Assembly: GCA_002451695.1 (NCBI GenBank)
Contig: DKDC01000029.1
Coordinates: forward strand, 35,387 to 65,485
DNA: 30,099 nt
Direction: 5' to 3'
Origin: Prevotellaceae bacterium UBA6858
GTDB lineage: Bacteria; Bacteroidota; Bacteroidia; Bacteroidales; Bacteroidaceae
The position numbers and the translations under genes were made by a program. The notes under the pieces are model-generated. The model was not told the DNA's origin. It ran no database searches and saw only the letters and a program-made list of their open reading frames with translations. Shown piece after piece: positions 9,296 through 17,009 of this stretch (within the stretch, counting starts at the first letter, position 1; each line of letters begins with the position of its first letter).

Positions 9296-9562
9296 CGGGC
9301 GCGGGTTTTGTGCCTTGCCCGAATTCCGCCAAACCAAAGGCGCGAACCTTCTGGCTTGACTTCAGTTGAGGGATTGGACGCCCTGCGGCACAGAAAAGCA
9401 CAAAAAGTCCGCGCCCTAAGCGCGAACTGTTGCATGCTTATCCTCATGCCTTTTGAAAGTGTCCAATTTTCAACTGAGAGAATAAGAGCAAAAGCCCTGT
9501 TTGTTAATATTTTATGTTATTGCAGTTCTGTTTCTGTTTGTTGTTTGTTTGTTGATTGCGCA
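9296..9562. other. Long leader region of mod with inverted repeat
   Basis: This non-coding stretch lies between the mod start and repeat copy C. It holds an interrupted inverted repeat: TCAGTTGA-GGG-ATTGGAC at 9362-9379 against GTCCAAT-TT-TCAACTGA at 9461-9477, enclosing about 80 nt. If transcription starts just below the -7 box at 9566-9573, the mod leader would be about 260 nt and this stem would be inside it. A TTTG-rich run lies at about 9536-9554. No small gene is convincing here. Confidence 0.5.
9362..9477 (-). promoter_or_regulatory. Candidate structured 5' leader element of mod
   Basis: Two arms of 15 paired bases (8 plus 7, with a 3-by-2 internal bulge) at 9362-9379 and 9461-9477 can fold on the minus-strand transcript upstream of mod. 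Function is unknown; it could be a regulatory leader or a relic of an inverted insertion. I do not recognise a riboswitch class. Confidence 0.35.
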
Positions 9563-9947
9563 GTGCAAAGATAATGAAAAGGCGGCAATACTGCGGCGGC
9601 TGTTTGCGATGCGATTCATGCAATAATGCACAAGGCGTATGCAAAATGCCTTTGTGGAGGATAATTTATTGATTGACCGTATGCTGTATAGATGTAGGGG
9701 CGTATGGCATACGCCCTGAATTGCGCGGATTTGCAATGTTGCGGCGGCGGTATGCGGAGCGGTTCGGGCGGCGGCGCAAAGGGCGTATGCCATACGCCCC
9801 TACAATTGGCGCAAAACCAGTACCGCCAAAAATACATTTGACGTAGGAAAAACTATGTCCGATGTAGAAAAAATTACATCAGACATAATTCAAATTATAT
9901 CAGACCTTTTTTCCGCTGTTGCAAACTTCTGAAAAACAAAAACTTAC
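9563..9947 (+). repeat. Composite intergenic repeat, copy C (longest)
   Basis: This copy separates the orphan gene at 10043 from mod. Its left edge motif (9563-9600) is nearly identical to that of copy B. Then follow three GC palindromes: a decayed one at 9632-9652 and an inverted pair at 9698-9716 and 9781-9799. Next come three 21-bp dyad units (9840-9860, 9861-9881, 9882-9902), GACC plus six T (9903-9912), and the GCAAAC tail ending CTTAC at 9943-9947. Compared with copy B it contains about 120 extra bases of palindrome-bearing sequence. Reading frames through it in several directions are repeat-derived. Confidence 0.85.
9566..9573 (-). promoter_or_regulatory. Bacteroidota -7 box for mod-res
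   Basis: The minus strand reads TATCTTTG, a perfect TAnnTTTG match. It lies at the left edge of repeat copy C, in the same context (36 of 38 bases) as the pfkB promoter at the edge of copy B. It would give a leader of about 260 nt ahead of mod. Confidence 0.5.
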
Positions 9948-10021
9948 AAAGACAATGCAAATAAAAGGCCATTGTCTGCAAACCAGTTGGTTATGAAAAG
10001 TTTTACTCACTCCACAAAACT

Positions 10022-10042
10022 GTCCCGCTTAGGCGGTGAACA
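10022..10042 (-). terminator. Possible weak terminator of the orphan gene
   Basis: Immediately after the stop of the 115-residue gene, the minus strand reads CCGC-CTAA-GCGG followed by GACAGTTTTG. A 4-bp GC stem with a short T run is marginal, so this is a weak call. Confidence 0.3.
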
Positions 10043-10390
10043 CTACATTGGCTCGTATTCGTCCAATTTATCCACAAGTTTGTAAAGAGGGATGCCTTCT
10101 ATGCAAAAATTCTCCAAAACATCATTTCCATTGGCGAATTTTTTAATCGTTGCGGTAAAATTCCCGTCCGATAACCACACACAATCTGTATCAACCATGA
10201 AATAGTATGGCTGTCCTTTGTATCTGATCATCAAATCATATCCCTGCACCGCAAAGTCATAGAACAGACACTCCTCCGCAGGAGTTTTGTACCCATGATA
10301 CAAACTGCCGCTATTATCAGGCGGAAACTTTCCGTTAAAGGCATAGCCGTAAAAGTCCGTTCTTATGTAAGGATCTTTTATCATAGTCAT
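10043..10390 (-). CDS. Hypothetical protein, AT-rich orphan
   Basis: A 115-residue protein I do not recognise. It is rich in aromatic residues (many Tyr, Phe and Trp) and acidic overall. It has no signal peptide, membrane segment or evident catalytic motif, and looks like a compact soluble domain. A line of its DNA counted 37% GC, well below the conserved genes nearby. It has its own -7 box (TATTTTTG, 10410-10417) and stands between repeat copies C and D, upstream of the type III restriction-modification genes. Composition and position suggest acquired accessory DNA. A link to the restriction system or to an immunity/toxin module is only a guess. A second ATG two codons in (10384) is possible. 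Confidence 0.6.
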   Translation of the reverse strand: MTMIKDPYIRTDFYGYAFNGKFPPDNSGSLYHGYKTPAEECLFYDFAVQGYDLMIRYKGQPYYFMVDTDCVWLSDGNFTATIKKFANGNDVLENFCIEGIPLYKLVDKLDEYEPM

Positions 10391-10409
10391 TCAAATTTCT
10401 TATTTGATA

Positions 10410-10417
10410 CAAAAATA
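10410..10417 (-). promoter_or_regulatory. -7 box for the orphan gene
   Basis: The minus strand reads TATTTTTG (TAnnTTTG), 20 bp before the ATG. An ATTG about 20 bp further upstream (10438-10441) could serve as a weak -33 element. Confidence 0.45.
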
Positions 10418-10611
10418 TATCATATTTCTTTGTATTTCAATTTGTTTATGAAAATTATTTGGAAAAATGGCGCGGTTTTGTTTGGCAATTTGGCGGAGAA
10501 TTTGCGCAGCGGCACACTCGGTATGGAATTGCGGACACAGTTCGAGCGATGGCGTTCAGAGAGTGTATCATTCTTTATACAAACACACAGCGTCCAATCA
10601 ATAAATAAATT

Positions 10612-10852
10612 TCGCCGCCGTAGGGGCGTATGGCATACGCCCTGAATTGCGCGGATTTGAATGTTGAGGCGGCGGTTTGCGGAGCGGTTCACGCGGCAGT
10701 GTACAGGGCGTATGCCATACGCCCCTACAATTCGCGCAAAACCAATACCGCCAAAAATACATTTGACGTAGGAAAAACTATGTCCGATGTAGAAAAAATT
10801 ATATCAGACCTTTTTTCGCCCGCTTGCAACGCTCTGAAAACCATTTCCTTAC
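10612..10852 (+). repeat. Composite intergenic repeat, copy D (two-unit array)
   Basis: This lies between fur and the orphan gene. It carries a clean inverted pair of GC palindromes: 10624-10642 and 10706-10724, whose 25-bp extended arms (10620-10644 and 10704-10728) are exact reverse complements. Only two 21-bp units follow (10765-10785, 10786-10806), then GACC plus six T (10807-10816) and a tail ending CTTAC near 10852. The second unit looks like the front of unit 2 joined to the back of unit 3 of copies B and C. The adjoining 10430-10611 shows nothing recognisable. Confidence 0.85.
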
Positions 10853-10930
10853 GAAATTATCCCAGAACAAACTATTGTTGCTGGTTTTCAGGCGTTTACC
10901 GTTTTTGCTTCGCCCTCCACGCCGGTCTTT

Positions 10931-11362
10931 CTATTTCCCGCCCGTCTTTTTTGCGCACTGGGGGCAAAGTCCCTTTACGAGGAAGTTCGCGCTGCGGCGC
11001 ACGTAGCCCGGGGGCAGGGGTACGGGGGGCAGGGGTGTGGAGTTGAGGCAGAATGTGCGGCCGCACTGCTCGCAGAAAAAGTGCACGTGTCCGTCATCGT
11101 CTTCGCTTGTGCTGTGGCTCAGGCACAGCTCGTAGCGCGTACCGCCGTTGCCGTCCTCTATGGTGTGGACCAGGCGGCGTTCCCTGAAAAGGGTCAGGGC
11201 GCGGAATATGTTCGACTTGTCTATAAGCACAAGGGTGTCCTCAAGCTCCTTCATGGTCTTGGGACTTTCCTCCCCGGCCAGGGCCTTTACTATCATAATG
11301 CGGTTTGCGGTGGGCTTTATGCCGTGCCGCTCCAACAGTTCCACAAATTTGCCCTCGTCCAT
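10931..11362 (-). CDS. Fur-family metalloregulator
   Basis: A 143-residue transcription regulator. The N-terminal winged-helix part (about 1-80) is followed by the Fur metal-binding signature His92-x-His94 and Cys97-x2-Cys100, and a second Cys133-x2-Cys136 pair that would form the structural zinc site. It is the last gene after the adaptor, RND pump and TolC genes, 67 bp downstream of the channel gene. It also has its own -7 box (TAAATTTG, 11386-11393) overlapped by a palindrome similar to one at the efflux promoter. It therefore probably controls the efflux operon and itself. Whether it senses zinc, iron, another metal or peroxide cannot be told; the pump type favours a divalent metal such as zinc. 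Confidence 0.88.
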   Translation of the reverse strand: MDEGKFVELLERHGIKPTANRIMIVKALAGEESPKTMKELEDTLVLIDKSNIFRALTLFRERRLVHTIEDGNGGTRYELCLSHSTSEDDDGHVHFFCEQCGRTFCLNSTPLPPVPLPPGYVRRSANFLVKGLCPQCAKKTGGK

Positions 11363-11373
11363 GTTCCCAATGT

Positions 11374-11388
11374 CTTAACCGGGTGCAA
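11374..11388. promoter_or_regulatory. Candidate Fur-family operator at the fur promoter
   Basis: The 15-bp sequence CTTAACCGGGTGCAA has 7-1-7 geometry, half-sites CTTAACC and TTGCACC. It overlaps the downstream edge of the fur -7 box. Its core AACC-x-GGT matches the stronger palindrome at 17030-17044. The site is inferred from symmetry and position only. Confidence 0.45.
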
Positions 11389-11393
11389 ATTTA
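11386..11393 (-). promoter_or_regulatory. -7 box for fur
   Basis: The minus strand reads TAAATTTG (TAnnTTTG), about 24 bp before the fur ATG and inside the 67-bp gap after the channel gene. It suggests fur can be transcribed apart from the efflux operon. Confidence 0.45.
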
Positions 11394-11429
11394 ACGGTTT
11401 CGGCGGAACTGCGGATATGGCGCGGGCTT

Positions 11430-12659
11430 TTATTTCAGCATATTACGCAGCCGCAACACGGCAAGGTTGTAGTCTCTCACGGTTTCGGCGTATTTCAGGC
11501 GCGTTGCCGACGACTCCATGAGGCTCTGCATATACTCCACATAGCCTATGTCGCCGTTTTCATATGACACCTTGGCTATGCGCTCCATTTCACGCGCCTC
11601 GGCAAGCCCTCCGCCCTGGTAGCGGTCTATGCGCCGGCGTGCGGCAAGGCACTTGTCCTTCTGCACGCGGTATTCGGTCTCTCCGCGCTGCTTGGCCTGC
11701 ATGGCGTAAAGCTCCGCCGTTTCGCGGTCCTTGCTTGCCGCCCTCACCTTGGCGCGTGTGGGGCCGAAGAATAGCGGCAGCCCCACCCCGACCTCGAAGC
11801 CCATGAAATCGCCACCCGAGAAGCGGCTGCGGTCAACGTTGTAGGGATTCCAGCCTTTAAGCACCATTTGCCCGCTAAGCCCGACGCTGAAGTTCGGAAG
11901 CCAGCCGCCTTTCGCCTCGGACACCTTGCGCCTTGCCGTTTCGAGGGCGTTGGAGCTGTACTCCCCCTCGGCGGTGCGCGAAAAGTCGAACTCCGCGCCG
12001 CCGTCCCACGGCAGGGGCTTCAGTTCTCCCTCGGCTGGAAGTATTTCCTCAACTGTGTTCAGAAGTTCCTGCATCCTGTGCTGCAAGGCGAGCAGTTCCG
12101 CGTCCGCGCTCTCCTGCTCCATGCTGTTTTCGCTCTTCATGCGGCTTGCGGTGAGCTTTTCGAGCTGCCTCGCCTCCCCTGCCCCGTACCTCACTGTGGC
12201 AAGGCGGAGATATTCGCTCACTATGGTGTCCTGCTCCGCGAGTATGCGTTTTTTCTCCAAGGCGAACACCATCTGCATATAGGTTTCCGCCACCTCCGCC
12301 GCCAGTTGCTTGCGGCTCAGTTTGGCGCGGCTTTTCGCCACTTCAGTTTCCGCCTTGAGGCTTTTGCGGCGCAGGGCGTAAACCGTGGGGAACTCGAAAC
12401 TCTGGCTTATGGAGAGGCTGTTGTCCGGGCTTCCGCCGGATGTGGGGTCCTGTTTCAAGGAGATCGATGTCTTTTCCATGTCCCATGCCGTGCCTTGCAT
12501 GATATGCGCCTTCTCGGCCCCGGTCTCGGCGGCCCTTATGCCGTAGTTGCTCTTCTCAGCCGCCGCGATGCACTCCTCGAGCGTGAGCCTTGTCTGCGAA
12601 AACGCCGCAAGCCATGCAAGCGTTGCGAGGGCGGCGGCATATATTCTTCTTGAAATCAT
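11430..12659 (-). CDS. TolC-family outer-membrane channel of a metal efflux system (CzcC/CusC-like)
   Basis: A 409-residue outer-membrane efflux protein. A Sec signal peptide covers about residues 1-22 (cleavage near AFS-Q). The mature part shows two long alpha-helical, Glu/Ala/Lys-rich halves typical of the TolC hairpin repeats, each with a beta-strand segment that would enter the barrel. It would form the exit duct for ions pumped by the adjacent RND transporter. It starts 6 bp after the pump gene stop. The length is slightly short for the family but no domain appears lost. It is assigned to metal efflux by operon context and not by specific residues. Confidence 0.87.
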   Translation of the reverse strand: MISRRIYAAALATLAWLAAFSQTRLTLEECIAAAEKSNYGIRAAETGAEKAHIMQGTAWDMEKTSISLKQDPTSGGSPDNSLSISQSFEFPTVYALRRKSLKAETEVAKSRAKLSRKQLAAEVAETYMQMVFALEKKRILAEQDTIVSEYLRLATVRYGAGEARQLEKLTASRMKSENSMEQESADAELLALQHRMQELLNTVEEILPAEGELKPLPWDGGAEFDFSRTAEGEYSSNALETARRKVSEAKGGWLPNFSVGLSGQMVLKGWNPYNVDRSRFSGGDFMGFEVGVGLPLFFGPTRAKVRAASKDRETAELYAMQAKQRGETEYRVQKDKCLAARRRIDRYQGGGLAEAREMERIAKVSYENGDIGYVEYMQSLMESSATRLKYAETVRDYNLAVLRLRNMLK

Positions 12660-12665
12660 GTTTCG

Positions 12666-15600
12666 CTATTTTTTCGTGAAAGTCTTGTAAACAGCCGGCA
12701 AAACTATAAGCGTGAGCAGTGTTGAGGTTATAAGTCCGCCCACGACAACCGTGGCGAGCGGACGCTGCACTTCCGCGCCATCGCCGTGGGACAGAGCCAT
12801 TGGCAGGAAGCCGAAGCTCGCCACAAGAGCCGTCATCAGCACGGGGCGGAGCCTTATCATGCAGCCTTTCATTATTCTCTCGGTTATGTTGTCAACACCC
12901 GCTTTCTGCAAGTCGTTGAGCTGCCCCACGAGAACTATGCCGTTGAGCACCGCAACGCCGAACAGGGCTATGAAACCCACTCCCGCCGAAATGGAGAACG
13001 GCATCCCGCGCAGCCACAACGCCCATATTCCGCCTATCGCCGCAAGGGGGATTGCGCTGAACACGAAAAGCGTTTCGCGCACGCTTCTCACCGTGGCGTA
13101 GAGCAGCAGGAGTATCATCGCAAGCGCGACGGGGATTGCCACGGCAAGGCGGCTTGCCGCCTCGCGCAGGTTCTGGAACTCGCCGCCGTAGGTGTAGTAA
13201 TATCCGGGAGGGAGCGTGATGTTCTTGCTCACAAGCCCCTCGATTTCCTCCACGGTGCTTTCGATGTCGCGTCCCCTTACGTTGAAGCCAACGTATATGC
13301 GGCGCGTGCCTTCTTCGTGGGTGATTTGCGAGGGTGCCTCCACGTATTCCACACTCGCCACCTGCGATAGCGGCACTGTGCCTCCGCCCGGAATTGGCAG
13401 GTAAAGGTTTTCGAGGGATGAGATGTCGTTGCGCAGGTTCTTGTCAAGGCGCAAAACTATGTCGAACTTCTTTTCCCCCTCGTACACCACGCCCGTCGCG
13501 CTTCCCGCAAAGGCTGTCTTAAGTATGTTGTTCGCGTCCTTTATCGAGATGCCGTATTCCGCCATACGCTCATGGTTGTAAATAACCTGTATCTGCGGAA
13601 GCCCCTGTACCTTCTCGACATAAGGATTCGTAACCCCGCGAACTTTTCCCACTATCTTCGCCACTTTTGCCGCCTCCTCGGCCAAAACACCAAGGTCTTC
13701 GCCGTAAATGTTTATGGCAACGTCCTGGCGTATTCCCGTGATAAGCTCATTGTTCCTCATCTGAATCGGCTGGCTCATTTCAACTTCCAGCCCGGGAATA
13801 GTCTCGAGAGTTTTTCCCATAAGCTCCATCAAGCCGTCCTTGGTCTTCGCGCTTTTCCACTCAGACTTGGGCTTGAGGGCAATCATCATGTCGGCTCTTT
13901 CAACAGGCATCGGGTCGGTGGGGATTTCAGCGCTTCCGATGCGGGTTACTATCTGTTTCACCTCCGGGAATTTCTCTTTAAGCAGTTTCTCGCCCATTGT
14001 CGTCGCCTCGGTCATCTGGGTGAGGCTTGTGCCTTGCGCCATGCTCAGCTCGGCGGCAAAATCGCCCTCCTCCAAACTCGGAATAAATTCCCCGCCAAGC
14101 TTGGTGAACGCCGCCAGACTCACGGCAAACGCACATACCGCCCCGACAATAAGCTCACGGCTGTTCCTCACCGCCCATTCAAGCACCGGTTTGTACAAGC
14201 CGTGAAGTTTTTCCACCATGCGGTGTGCTATGTTCCTGTCTGTGCTGACCTTTTTGCTCAGAAGCAACGCGCTCGCCATTGGGACGTATGTAAGCGAAAG
14301 TATGAACGCGCCCATTATGGCGAAGAATATTGTCATGGCCATGGGGCGGAACATCTTTCCCTCTATGCCCGCAAGAGTCATGAGCGGGATGTACACTATC
14401 ATTATTATAATCTCGCCGAACGCCGCCGAGTGGCGTATCTTCGAGGCGGAATAAAGCACCTCGCCGTCCATTTCGCTTTGCGTGAGGCGCATGGAGGGAT
14501 ATTTCGCCTTTTGCTGCTCTATGTGCAGGCACACAGCCTCGACAATTATCACGGCAGAGTCAACAATCATTCCGAAGTCTATCGCGCCGAGGCTCATGAG
14601 GTTTCCACTAAGCCCGAAAAGCCTCATCATTCCGAAGGCAAACAGCATGCTCAACGGTATGACGCTCGCCACCACAAGCCCCGCCCGCCAGTTTCCGAGG
14701 AAAAGCACGAGAATGAATATCACAATCAGCCCGCCCGCCACAAGGTTGTGCGCAATGGTGTTCTCAACGCGGTTCACAAGCTGCGTGCGGTCGATGAAAG
14801 GCTCTATAACCACCCCTTCGGGAAGGCTTTTCTGTATCTGGGCCATACGTTCCTTAACCCTGCGGCTCACCTCCTGGAAGTTCTCGCCCTTGAGCATTAT
14901 GGCAATTCCCGCAACCACCTCTCCCTCGCCGTTGCGCGTAACCGCGCCGAAGCGGGTTGCCGAGCCAAGCTGCACCTTTGCCACGTCGCCCACCCTGACA
15001 GGCGTGCCGCCAACGGCCTTTATGGGAATGTTCCTTATGTCACCGAGAGATTTCGCCACGCCAAGCCCACGGATGTAATACTGCTTGTCGTTCTGCTCTA
15101 TATAACTGCCGCCGGTGTTCCCGTTGTTGTCCTCGAGAGCCTTGTAAACCTCCGGCACGGTAACTCCCGCAGCGTTGAGTTTCTCAGCGTCCACCGCAAC
15201 CTCGTATTCCTTGACAAAGCCTCCCCAGCCGCTCACCTCCGCCAAGCCCTTAGTGCCCGAAAGCTGCTTCCTCACAATCCAGTCCTGTATTGTGCGCAGC
15301 TCGGTGAGCGAATACTTGTCCTCGTAGCCCTTCTTTGCGCGAACCGTGTAGTGGTAAATCTCCCCGAGCCCTGTGGCTATGGGTCCGAGCGAAGTCTTGC
15401 CGTCCCTTGGCAGCTCCTCCTCGGCCTCCTTGAGCTGCTGGCTCACCTGCTGTCGCGCCCAATATATGTCAGCCCCGTCGTCGAACACAAGCGTTATCAC
15501 CGAAAGCCCGCTGCGCGATATGCTCCTGCGCTTTTCGAGCCGGGGTATGTTTGCCATCGCCATTTCTATGGGCGTGGTGATGTACTGCTCCACCTCCTGC

Positions 15601-15773
15601 GCCCCGAGCGAGGGAGCCTGGGTTATTATCTGCACCTGGTTGTTGGTTATGTCGGGCGTGGAGTCGAAAGGAAGGCTTACGAGCGAAACAACGCCCCACA
15701 CCGCGAGCATCAGGCTCAAAACGCCCACAACCAGCTTGTGGCTTATGGAATATTCTATGAGTTTCTGGAACAT
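12666..15773 (-). CDS. czcA: Heavy-metal efflux RND transporter (CzcA-type)
   Basis: A 1035-residue inner-membrane proton/metal antiporter, full length for the HME-RND family. TM1 is at about residues 12-34, then a large periplasmic domain, a TM cluster at about 340-540, a second periplasmic domain, and a final TM cluster from about 870. Transmembrane helix 4 carries DFGMIVDSAVIIVE, with Asp399, Asp405 and Glu412. The spacing is that of the proton-relay residues of CzcA (DFGxIVDGAV), and unlike the GAMVDAA form of copper/silver CusA pumps. I infer export of Zn, Co or Cd type ions. It lies between adaptor and channel genes (21 bp and 6 bp gaps), so a complete tripartite system is encoded. Confidence 0.93.
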   Translation of the reverse strand: MFQKLIEYSISHKLVVGVLSLMLAVWGVVSLVSLPFDSTPDITNNQVQIITQAPSLGAQEVEQYITTPIEMAMANIPRLEKRRSISRSGLSVITLVFDDGADIYWARQQVSQQLKEAEEELPRDGKTSLGPIATGLGEIYHYTVRAKKGYEDKYSLTELRTIQDWIVRKQLSGTKGLAEVSGWGGFVKEYEVAVDAEKLNAAGVTVPEVYKALEDNNGNTGGSYIEQNDKQYYIRGLGVAKSLGDIRNIPIKAVGGTPVRVGDVAKVQLGSATRFGAVTRNGEGEVVAGIAIMLKGENFQEVSRRVKERMAQIQKSLPEGVVIEPFIDRTQLVNRVENTIAHNLVAGGLIVIFILVLFLGNWRAGLVVASVIPLSMLFAFGMMRLFGLSGNLMSLGAIDFGMIVDSAVIIVEAVCLHIEQQKAKYPSMRLTQSEMDGEVLYSASKIRHSAAFGEIIIMIVYIPLMTLAGIEGKMFRPMAMTIFFAIMGAFILSLTYVPMASALLLSKKVSTDRNIAHRMVEKLHGLYKPVLEWAVRNSRELIVGAVCAFAVSLAAFTKLGGEFIPSLEEGDFAAELSMAQGTSLTQMTEATTMGEKLLKEKFPEVKQIVTRIGSAEIPTDPMPVERADMMIALKPKSEWKSAKTKDGLMELMGKTLETIPGLEVEMSQPIQMRNNELITGIRQDVAINIYGEDLGVLAEEAAKVAKIVGKVRGVTNPYVEKVQGLPQIQVIYNHERMAEYGISIKDANNILKTAFAGSATGVVYEGEKKFDIVLRLDKNLRNDISSLENLYLPIPGGGTVPLSQVASVEYVEAPSQITHEEGTRRIYVGFNVRGRDIESTVEEIEGLVSKNITLPPGYYYTYGGEFQNLREAASRLAVAIPVALAMILLLLYATVRSVRETLFVFSAIPLAAIGGIWALWLRGMPFSISAGVGFIALFGVAVLNGIVLVGQLNDLQKAGVDNITERIMKGCMIRLRPVLMTALVASFGFLPMALSHGDGAEVQRPLATVVVGGLITSTLLTLIVLPAVYKTFTKK

Positions 15774-15794
15774 GACAAGTAAGGCGTAAACTGT

Positions 15795-16985
15795 TTAGTG
15801 GTTGTGTTCGCCATGCTCGCCAACCGCGCTGGCAAGATAGTAGCTGCTGTTGGTAACCACGGGCAGCTCCTTGTCCAGCGGCTCCACGAAGGCAATCTGC
15901 GTGTACCCGTCCTCGCTCATCCCGGTTCTCACCTCGCGGCGGCTGAAATGGTGGGTCTTTTTTATGGCAAGCGAATGGTTCACGTTGTGCACGAACACAT
16001 ACGACTTGTCGCCGTCCTTGACGATTGCCTTGCTCGGCACGGCCTCCACCTTTTCCCTGCCGGTGGATATAAGCCCTGTTACATACATTCCGCCAAAGAG
16101 CGTTTTGTCGCGGCTGTCGAGCTTCACGTGAACCGCCACGCTGCGGTCGCCGTCGTTGAAGCTCTCGTTTATCCCGCTCACGCGCCCCACGACGGTGCGG
16201 TTGCCCTGGTTGGTCATCGAAAGCAGCACCCTCGCCCCGGGCCTCACCTTGTCGATGTCCTTTTCAAACACGTTGAGGTCGCACTCCACGGCGTTGTTGT
16301 TGTTAACGGTCATCACGGGCGTCTGCATATCCACATAGCTTCCGAGGCTCGCCATGATTTTGCCCACCGTGCCGCTTATGGGCGAGCGCAGGGGGAACGT
16401 GGTCGTGAACTTGCCCGCCTCCACGCTCCTGGGACTTATTCCGAACTGCACGAGCTGGCGCGAAATGCCGCTCTGCCTTGCCGCCGAAATGTTGTATTGC
16501 GCCGTGGCCTGCTGCAGGTTCTTGCCCAGTCCCGCGCCCTGACTTGCAAGATAGCTCTGGCGTTCAAGCTCGCTCTTGGCGTATTCGGTCTCCTTGCAAA
16601 CGGAATAGTATTCGCGCTGAAGAGCCACCACTTCGGGGTTCTCCACCGTGGCGACAATCCTGCCCTTCTCCACCTTGTCGCCCTCGCTCACGTAAACCTT
16701 GCGCACCACGCCCTGCATGGTGCTGCTCACGTCGGCAGTGTTTTGCGCCCTCACCACAAGGCGGCCGTTTGCCTTTATGCAAAGGTCCATATCGCGATGC
16801 TCTATGGGCGAGGTGGCGAGCTTCACAGCCTTAATCTGCTCCTCACTCAGGGGAATGCTCGAAAAGTCGGCTGCCTCCTCGGCGTGGTCGTGTTCATCGT
16901 GTGCGTGGTCGTCCTTCCTGCCCAGCATCACAACGGCAGCCAGTGCCGCAAGCGAAACCGCTATTATAATAATTATTTTCTTCAT
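15795..16985 (-). CDS. Periplasmic adaptor (membrane fusion protein) of the metal efflux RND system
   Basis: A 396-residue CusB/CzcB-like adaptor bridging pump and channel. An N-terminal membrane anchor or uncleaved signal (about residues 3-21) has no lipobox cysteine. It is followed by a His/Asp-rich stretch (His27, 29, 32, 34), and the C-terminus is also His-rich; both could bind metal. The middle has the barrel-sandwich/lipoyl halves around an alpha-helical hairpin. The frame is open up to 17099, but the extra 38 residues run through repeat copy E and hide the signal, so I chose the ATG at 16985. It is first in the efflux operon, with its -7 box at 17010-17017 and a palindrome at 17030-17044. 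Confidence 0.9.
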   Translation of the reverse strand: MKKIIIIIAVSLAALAAVVMLGRKDDHAHDEHDHAEEAADFSSIPLSEEQIKAVKLATSPIEHRDMDLCIKANGRLVVRAQNTADVSSTMQGVVRKVYVSEGDKVEKGRIVATVENPEVVALQREYYSVCKETEYAKSELERQSYLASQGAGLGKNLQQATAQYNISAARQSGISRQLVQFGISPRSVEAGKFTTTFPLRSPISGTVGKIMASLGSYVDMQTPVMTVNNNNAVECDLNVFEKDIDKVRPGARVLLSMTNQGNRTVVGRVSGINESFNDGDRSVAVHVKLDSRDKTLFGGMYVTGLISTGREKVEAVPSKAIVKDGDKSYVFVHNVNHSLAIKKTHHFSRREVRTGMSEDGYTQIAFVEPLDKELPVVTNSSYYLASAVGEHGEHNH

Positions 16986-17009
16986 AAAGCCTGTTTTTGT
17001 TTCCGGATG

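Noticed and set aside
9528..9556. TTTG-rich run ahead of mod as a phase-variation tract
   Set aside because: Only about three perfect consecutive repeats, interrupted and outside the coding region; far weaker than known phase-variable mod tracts.
8570..9574. A 334-codon plus-strand frame opposite mod
   Set aside because: Shadow of the methyltransferase gene; no recognisable protein features.
9512..9837. Short minus-strand frames giving peptides such as RAYAIRPY and QGVCHTPL
   Set aside because: They are translations of the GC palindromes and recur at every repeat copy in several frames (also 10630-11046, 19435-19626, 26554-26739, 4085-4291). Repeat-derived, not genes.
9840..9912. 21-bp arrays as a CRISPR array
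   Set aside because: Units are contiguous without spacers, are degenerate, and no cas genes are present.
13572..15782. A 736-codon open frame on the plus strand opposite the RND pump gene
   Set aside because: It is fully antisense to a strongly supported czcA gene. The translation is His/Arg-rich with no domain, as expected from GC-rich complementary sequence.
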